A stretch of DNA of 8,789 nucleotides from an uncultured Treponema sp. (GTDB taxonomy: Bacteria > Spirochaetota > Spirochaetia > Treponematales > Treponemataceae): positions 1 through 8,789 of the forward strand of contig CALDWC010000111.1 of NCBI GenBank assembly GCA_937923945.1, in the 5' to 3' direction. Positions 5,398-8,789 of the stretch are shown here, one piece after another. How positions within the stretch are numbered: the first letter of the stretch is position 1; the number at the start of each line of letters is the position of its first letter. Under the pieces are notes generated by a model. The model saw nothing but the letters and a program-made list of their open reading frames with translations, ran no database searches and had not been told where the DNA came from. A program made the position numbers and the translations under genes.

Positions 5398-5649
5398 TAT
5401 TTGCCTATACGAGCAATAAGTCAACCCAACACTTGTATCGGTTCGACATATCCATATTAAGGCGAAAATAGGTGTTTCCACCATTCCCGTGGACACTCCT
5501 TGAAATAATGCTACTTCGTTGGAGAACCGAGCCATATCGAGACGGTGTCAACCTTGGAAAGGCAAGACTAAACACGAAGTAATATAAACCACTTTGCTTT
5601 GCGCGTCAGTCGTTCACCGGCAAGCTCCATATCATTAATAAGCGATATC
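5398..5649. other. Gene-free stretch with short inverted repeats
   Basis: No credible gene is visible. The sequence holds a bulged hairpin, TCCAC/GTGGA (5477-5481, 5489-5493) extended by GTG/CAC, and a longer inverted repeat TACTTCGT/ACGAAGTA (5512-5519, 5574-5581). A 24-codon frame (5508-5582, starting MLLRWRTEPYRDG) lies exactly on that repeat and has no ribosome binding site. The stretch may be the worn end of an inserted element separating the DUF262 remnant from the chromosomal genes. Confidence 0.4.
5512..5581. repeat. Inverted repeat TACTTCGT/ACGAAGTA
   Basis: The eight-base arms are perfect and lie 54 bases apart. The interior (starting TGGAGAACCGAGCC) is less AT-rich than its surroundings. 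The arms could close a structured RNA or be the ends of a very small element; no flanking target duplication is evident. Confidence 0.4.
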
Positions 5650-5678
5650 TTGATTTTATTTTGTACCGCGGATAAAAT
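5650..5678 (+). promoter_or_regulatory. Promoter of the 539-aa protein gene, almost leaderless
   Basis: TTGATT (5650-5655) and TAAAAT (5673-5678) are 17 bases apart. The ATG lies only six bases after the -10 box, at about the expected transcription start, and no Shine-Dalgarno sequence is seen near the ATG. If this is the active promoter, the mRNA would have little or no leader. Confidence 0.5.
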
Positions 5679-5684
5679 AACCGT

Positions 5685-7304
5685 ATGAGGTTTTTTATTT
5701 CATTGTTTGTCGCACTCAAAAATTTTTTTGCATCGGTTTTTTTTCCGAACTCGCCTGCAACACAGCGACGAAAAAAACTCAAATCAATTTATACACATTT
5801 AAAAAAATCTCCGAATCAATTTCTATCAAAAGACCTTTTTATCCAACCTGAATTTGTAAAAACTATTTTTAAAATTTACCTCGAAGTATTGCCGATTAAA
5901 TCCGTATTTGAACAGTCAATTATGAGTAAGGACGTACGGGTTGCCAAGAAGTTTCAAGATATACTGTTATCGTCGGCGTTTACCAACGAACAAATGCAAA
6001 TCTATGATTCATTTGCATTTAATGCACGCGAAAAAGATTTACAAAAAGATGCAGCATCATCGATTGAAGTTATTCAACGGCGGTTAAAAGATCAGGTAAA
6101 CCGTTTCCACGGATTTTTGCATAATCTGAACACACCGGAACTGAAAGCAATGGAGCAAACCATACGGAAAATTCATGCGTTGTATGATTTTTGTTCATTC
6201 GATTTTTACAATTTTTTTTCCCGTTTTACGGAAATCACAGAGCATCAATTGATGGAGATCGTAGAAAACGGAAGTATACCGCAGTTTTCAGCGGTGTTTG
6301 CAGACGATGTTATGCAAGAACTTTTGGATTTTAACTTTCTCTTGAAATACTTATGTTTAGAACAGGATGTCATTGATGCGATTGAAACATTGCACGCACG
6401 CGTTGCCGGTTCCGCTGAGAATAAATTTTTATTTGTTATGCAGCAAATTAGCGCGTTGCAAACTATCCTTGAAAAAGAGCTGCCGAAAGACACGATATTG
6501 AACATAATTCGCTATGTAAAAGAAGAGCCTGATTTTGAAGACACAACGGAATTTAAAGAAACGCCGATTATCAGTGATTTTTGCGAACGGCTTGAAGCTC
6601 GGTTTTCCGCTGATTCGAAAAAACTTTTGTTGATTTTTCAGGAAAGTAAAATCGACACGCTTATTACGGCGGCTTTCGGAACACAAAAGTTTTATACATT
6701 TTCCGGTTACAACGAAGAAGTTAACGCTCATTTAAAAAAATCAACGTCATTGAGTTTTGACTGGATTCGTCCGATGGAGCTTTTACGAACATTTACCCGG
6801 CAAAATTTTGAAGCAAATATGAAGCTTTTTTTGAAAACGGTTTTAGTTGAAGGCTTTTTTATTGAAAATAATTTTCAAAAAAACTTGGGAGCGGCTTTTT
6901 ATTATTGTGAAAACCTTTCCAATACTTTCGAAGAGTTTGAGCGGTTATTTGCCGACGGTGAAAAATGCAGTGCAAAAACAATTATCAGCTTATTAAATGA
7001 AATTGACAACGGCGGAAATTTTGAAAAGCAACTTGAAAAAATTATTGAAGAAGCGAATGTACTTGCTAAGGGAATTGTGCAGAACGCCGTGGAACAATAT
7101 ACCGCACTTTATGCAACGAGCAGCCAATTAATTGCCGATTCAAAAAGGCATAATGCGGAATTAATTAGTAATATAAAGGTACTTTTCAGTTCGGCAAAAC
7201 TTCGTCCGATGGTTGCAGGCTTTGAGCATAACATACAGATACTTGCAAAGTTTTTGGAAATTATGAAAAACTATGCAGTACTGGTACGATTGGATATTGC
7301 ATAA
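5685..7304 (+). CDS. Spirochaetal helical protein, unknown function (DUF5312-like)
   Basis: The 539-residue product has a hydrophobic or amphipathic N-terminus (RFFISLFVALKNFFASVFF) followed by a basic patch, RRKKLKSIYTHLKK. The rest is long and alpha-helical, rich in Phe, Glu and Lys, with no transmembrane segments and no catalytic motif I can identify. The layout of a short hydrophobic start, a basic stretch and a mostly helical body fits the DUF5312 family that I recall from treponemes; that assignment is from memory of the family and is tentative. The start at 5685 is chosen because the N-terminal region fits and the next in-frame ATG is about 80 codons away, even though no ribosome binding site is visible. 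A diguanylate cyclase gene follows 70 bases downstream on the same strand, suggesting a functional link to c-di-GMP signalling. The N-terminus could anchor the protein loosely to the inner membrane. Confidence 0.75.
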   Translation: MRFFISLFVALKNFFASVFFPNSPATQRRKKLKSIYTHLKKSPNQFLSKDLFIQPEFVKTIFKIYLEVLPIKSVFEQSIMSKDVRVAKKFQDILLSSAFTNEQMQIYDSFAFNAREKDLQKDAASSIEVIQRRLKDQVNRFHGFLHNLNTPELKAMEQTIRKIHALYDFCSFDFYNFFSRFTEITEHQLMEIVENGSIPQFSAVFADDVMQELLDFNFLLKYLCLEQDVIDAIETLHARVAGSAENKFLFVMQQISALQTILEKELPKDTILNIIRYVKEEPDFEDTTEFKETPIISDFCERLEARFSADSKKLLLIFQESKIDTLITAAFGTQKFYTFSGYNEEVNAHLKKSTSLSFDWIRPMELLRTFTRQNFEANMKLFLKTVLVEGFFIENNFQKNLGAAFYYCENLSNTFEEFERLFADGEKCSAKTIISLLNEIDNGGNFEKQLEKIIEEANVLAKGIVQNAVEQYTALYATSSQLIADSKRHNAELISNIKVLFSSAKLRPMVAGFEHNIQILAKFLEIMKNYAVLVRLDIA

Positions 7305-7357
7305 AGATAGAAAAAATATTATAATAAAAATATATTTTTTTTATGTTGGAAATATTT

Positions 7358-7363
7358 TATAAT
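7358..7363 (+). promoter_or_regulatory. -10 box upstream of the diguanylate cyclase gene
   Basis: A perfect TATAAT lies 11 bases before the ATG at 7375. The position 17 bases further upstream is only a T-run (7335-7340), so the -35 is poor and an activator may be needed. Transcription would start near 7370, leaving a leader of about five bases; a weak GAGA at 7366-7369 is the only Shine-Dalgarno candidate, and it would be excluded from or at the very end of such a transcript. Confidence 0.35.
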
Positions 7364-7374
7364 ATGAGAACGAT

Positions 7375-8574
7375 ATGGGAATAAAAAAATTAAACAAAAA
7401 ACGAAAACGAGTTTTTCAGTCCGCACGAAGCAACATCCGTCTCAATGAAACCGTTAAACTGCAGGAAAAGACTATCTTTGATTTGGGGCAACTCTTAGAA
7501 ATTTCTAAAAGTCTGAATTCGATGTTGGAATTTCGCCAGCTGATGGAAGCTATTTTGTATGTGGTGATGGCACAAATGAAAACATTCGGCGTCGCAATTT
7601 TTACTAAAAAAACGTTTGACGATGATTCATTTGTTTTGTATGATGATGTCTACGGTTTTGACATCGGCGAAAATGCAAAATTTCCGATTCCCGAAGAGCA
7701 CGTTATTATTTCCTTTTTGGCTACAAAAGACAGGTGTGTCTTACCGGAAGAAATCACTGAAAAGTTTTGCACGGAGCGGGATTCGGACAAAACGGTTGCC
7801 TTGCTTTTAACTTTAGACGCGTCGCTTTTTGTACCGATGAAAGTGCGGAAGCATTTGGTCGGGTTTTTGGTTTTGGGTAAACAAATTGAGGATGCCCGCT
7901 CCTACGATTCATACGAGCAGGATATGATTCTCAACATTGCGAACCTTGCGGCTATTGCAATTAACAACTCGCAGCTTTTAGAAATGACGACAACCGATAT
8001 GATGACACGGTTAAAACAAAAGCACTATTTTTTCGCGGTCATCAGTGACAAAATGGAAGCCTTGGAAGCCTCGTCGAATCTTTCGGTGTTGATGTTTGAT
8101 ATTGACAACTTCAAAAAAGTCAACGATACGTATGGGCACGCATGCGGTGACCTTGTTCTACAGCAAGTATCGAATATTATAAAAACATCCATTCGGAATA
8201 CCGATCTTGCGGCTCGCTACGGCGGAGAAGAATTTGTTGTGATGCTTTCCGAAGCCGATGTTGACGTTTCTACGATGATTGCGGAGCGAGTGCGTTCCCG
8301 TGTTGAAAATATGGAAATTATCTACGAAGATAAATCCGTAAAAGTTACGATTTCAATCGGGATTGCGCAGTATTTACACGACGGCGAAAGCGTAAAGAGT
8401 TTGGTAAACCGTTCCGACGTTGCCTTGTATGAATCAAAGCATACCGGTAAAAATAAGTATTCGATTTCAGAGAAAAACGTGAAAGCGATTGAAACGGAAA
8501 AAGCGAAAGCGAAAGCGAAAACAAAAACTAAAACCGCGAAAACAAAAAGCGAAAAAAGCGGTGCCGATGCATAG
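7375..8574 (+). CDS. GAF-GGDEF diguanylate cyclase
   Basis: This cytosolic enzyme should make cyclic di-GMP from two GTP. The 399 residues begin with a basic, helical segment (1-45), then a GAF-type sensory domain (about 50-200) ending in a signalling helix, then a GGDEF domain (about 207-365). Key residues are the metal-binding region FDIDNFKKVNDTYGH (241-255), Asp259, and the active-site loop GGEEF (283-287). An RxxD inhibitory site, R274-N-T-D277, lies exactly five residues before the loop, so product feedback inhibition is expected. The tail (376-391) is a run of Lys-Ala and Lys-Thr pairs, unusual for the family. There are no membrane helices, so the GAF domain should sense an internal ligand or partner. 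It follows the 539-aa gene by 70 bases and precedes the rhomboid gene by 19. T. pallidum and T. denticola are known to have a GGDEF protein with an N-terminal GAF domain, and this is probably their counterpart. Confidence 0.93.
   Translation: MGIKKLNKKRKRVFQSARSNIRLNETVKLQEKTIFDLGQLLEISKSLNSMLEFRQLMEAILYVVMAQMKTFGVAIFTKKTFDDDSFVLYDDVYGFDIGENAKFPIPEEHVIISFLATKDRCVLPEEITEKFCTERDSDKTVALLLTLDASLFVPMKVRKHLVGFLVLGKQIEDARSYDSYEQDMILNIANLAAIAINNSQLLEMTTTDMMTRLKQKHYFFAVISDKMEALEASSNLSVLMFDIDNFKKVNDTYGHACGDLVLQQVSNIIKTSIRNTDLAARYGGEEFVVMLSEADVDVSTMIAERVRSRVENMEIIYEDKSVKVTISIGIAQYLHDGESVKSLVNRSDVALYESKHTGKNKYSISEKNVKAIETEKAKAKAKTKTKTAKTKSEKSGADA
8500..8547 (+). repeat. Low-complexity repeat coding a Lys-Ala/Lys-Thr tail
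   Basis: Three perfect copies of AAAGCG (8500-8517) are followed by degenerate AAAACN hexamers, encoding alternating Lys-Ala then Lys-Thr pairs in the C-terminal tail of the diguanylate cyclase. Hexamers add or remove two residues without a frameshift, so the tail length could vary between strains. Such tails resemble those of histone H1-like proteins and could bind nucleic acid or acidic partners. Confidence 0.75.
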
Positions 8575-8593
8575 GCTATAAATAGGAAAAAGT

Positions 8594-8789
8594 ATGAGTT
8601 CATTTATCCGTAGACCGTTTCAATATACATATAAAAATTCCTGCGTTATTTTGATCGCGATTAACTTCGGAATATACGCGTTTTCTAAAATACTGGGAAT
8701 TATTGATCCGTGGATTATTCAAAAATATTTTGCGTTAATCCCGCCGGTGACCATTCAGTACAAAATGTTTTGGCAAGTATTTACTTATC
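8594..8789 (+). CDS. Rhomboid family intramembrane serine protease, N-terminal part
   Basis: Sixty-five residues are visible before the window ends. They start MSSFIRRPFQYTYKNSCVI, run into a first membrane helix (about 16-34), a loop with DPWIIQKYFALIPP, and reach MFWQVFTY, which matches the conserved rhomboid segment (W-R/Q-x-x-T-Y) just before the second helix. The catalytic Ser and His lie further on and cannot be checked, so an inactive rhomboid is possible. An AGGA ribosome binding site six bases before the ATG supports the start. The gene follows the diguanylate cyclase by only 19 bases and is probably co-transcribed with it. Rhomboids cleave single-pass membrane proteins inside the bilayer; the substrate is unknown. 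Confidence 0.8.
   Translation, partial: MSSFIRRPFQYTYKNSCVILIAINFGIYAFSKILGIIDPWIIQKYFALIPPVTIQYKMFWQVFTY

Noticed and set aside
5424..5524. Possible third attC: ACCCAAC (5424-5430) matches the RYYYAAC core and GTTGGAG (5518-5524) resembles the partner core
   Set aside because: The inner boxes do not pair, and the second core lacks the final pyrimidine, so the diagnostic stem with an extrahelical base is missing.
7305..7374. Intrinsic terminator between the 539-aa gene and the cyclase gene
   Set aside because: The gap is almost pure A/T with only imperfect A-rich/T-rich pairing; no GC-containing stem followed by a T-run is present.
1..8789. CRISPR array
   Set aside because: The repeats are few, differ in length and spacing, and are palindromic hairpins or two distant direct copies; no regular repeat-spacer series exists.

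Overview
The window looks like a host-associated, low-GC spirochaete of the genus Treponema. The grounds are the AT-rich genes, the tail of a treponemal-type methyl-accepting chemotaxis protein, a classical integron attC site of the kind reported for the Treponema denticola chromosomal integron, and a closing gene block (539-aa spirochaetal-type helical protein, GAF-GGDEF diguanylate cyclase, rhomboid protease). The genus is inferred from recognition of these proteins and sites; no database search was possible.

Region 1 (1-1052) is the edge of an integron-type cassette array. The 3' end of a chemotaxis receptor gene stops 25 bases before a complete attC site (267-329) with RYYYAAC/GTTRRRY-like core boxes, paired L boxes and one extrahelical base. 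One cassette follows. It carries a four-helix membrane protein of unknown function (371-802) and a roughly 200-base non-coding tail with a weak terminator-like hairpin and a near-consensus forward promoter. The cassette's own attC is cut in half at about 1052.

Region 2 (1052-5684) is scrambled accessory DNA. The half attC is joined to the C-terminal part of a MaoC-type dehydratase (1054-1266). Next come about 390 bases of nested inverted repeats without a credible gene, including a four-arm structure closed by a long-range stem. A minus-strand two-gene ABC exporter operon follows (1659-4632), with its own promoter at 4687-4715. Its first gene ends just after the start of the nucleotide-binding domain, so the operon encodes two membrane domains and one complete ATPase. 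A 25-base perfect direct repeat brackets the operon (1281-1305 and 4746-4770). On the far side lies a 5'-truncated DUF262 (GmrSD-like) gene remnant, then about 290 bases of gene-free sequence.

Region 3 (5685-8789) looks like ordinary chromosome: three co-directional genes for the 539-aa protein, a diguanylate cyclase with an intact GGEEF site and I-site, and a rhomboid protease that runs off the window. The first two have -10 elements so close to their start codons that their mRNAs may be almost leaderless.

Overall, the window reads as a genomic island boundary where integron cassettes, hairpin repeats and gene remnants abut a conserved c-di-GMP operon. The most unusual items are the single-ATPase ABC pair, the nested hairpin complex, and the direct repeats bracketing the transporter between two broken genes.
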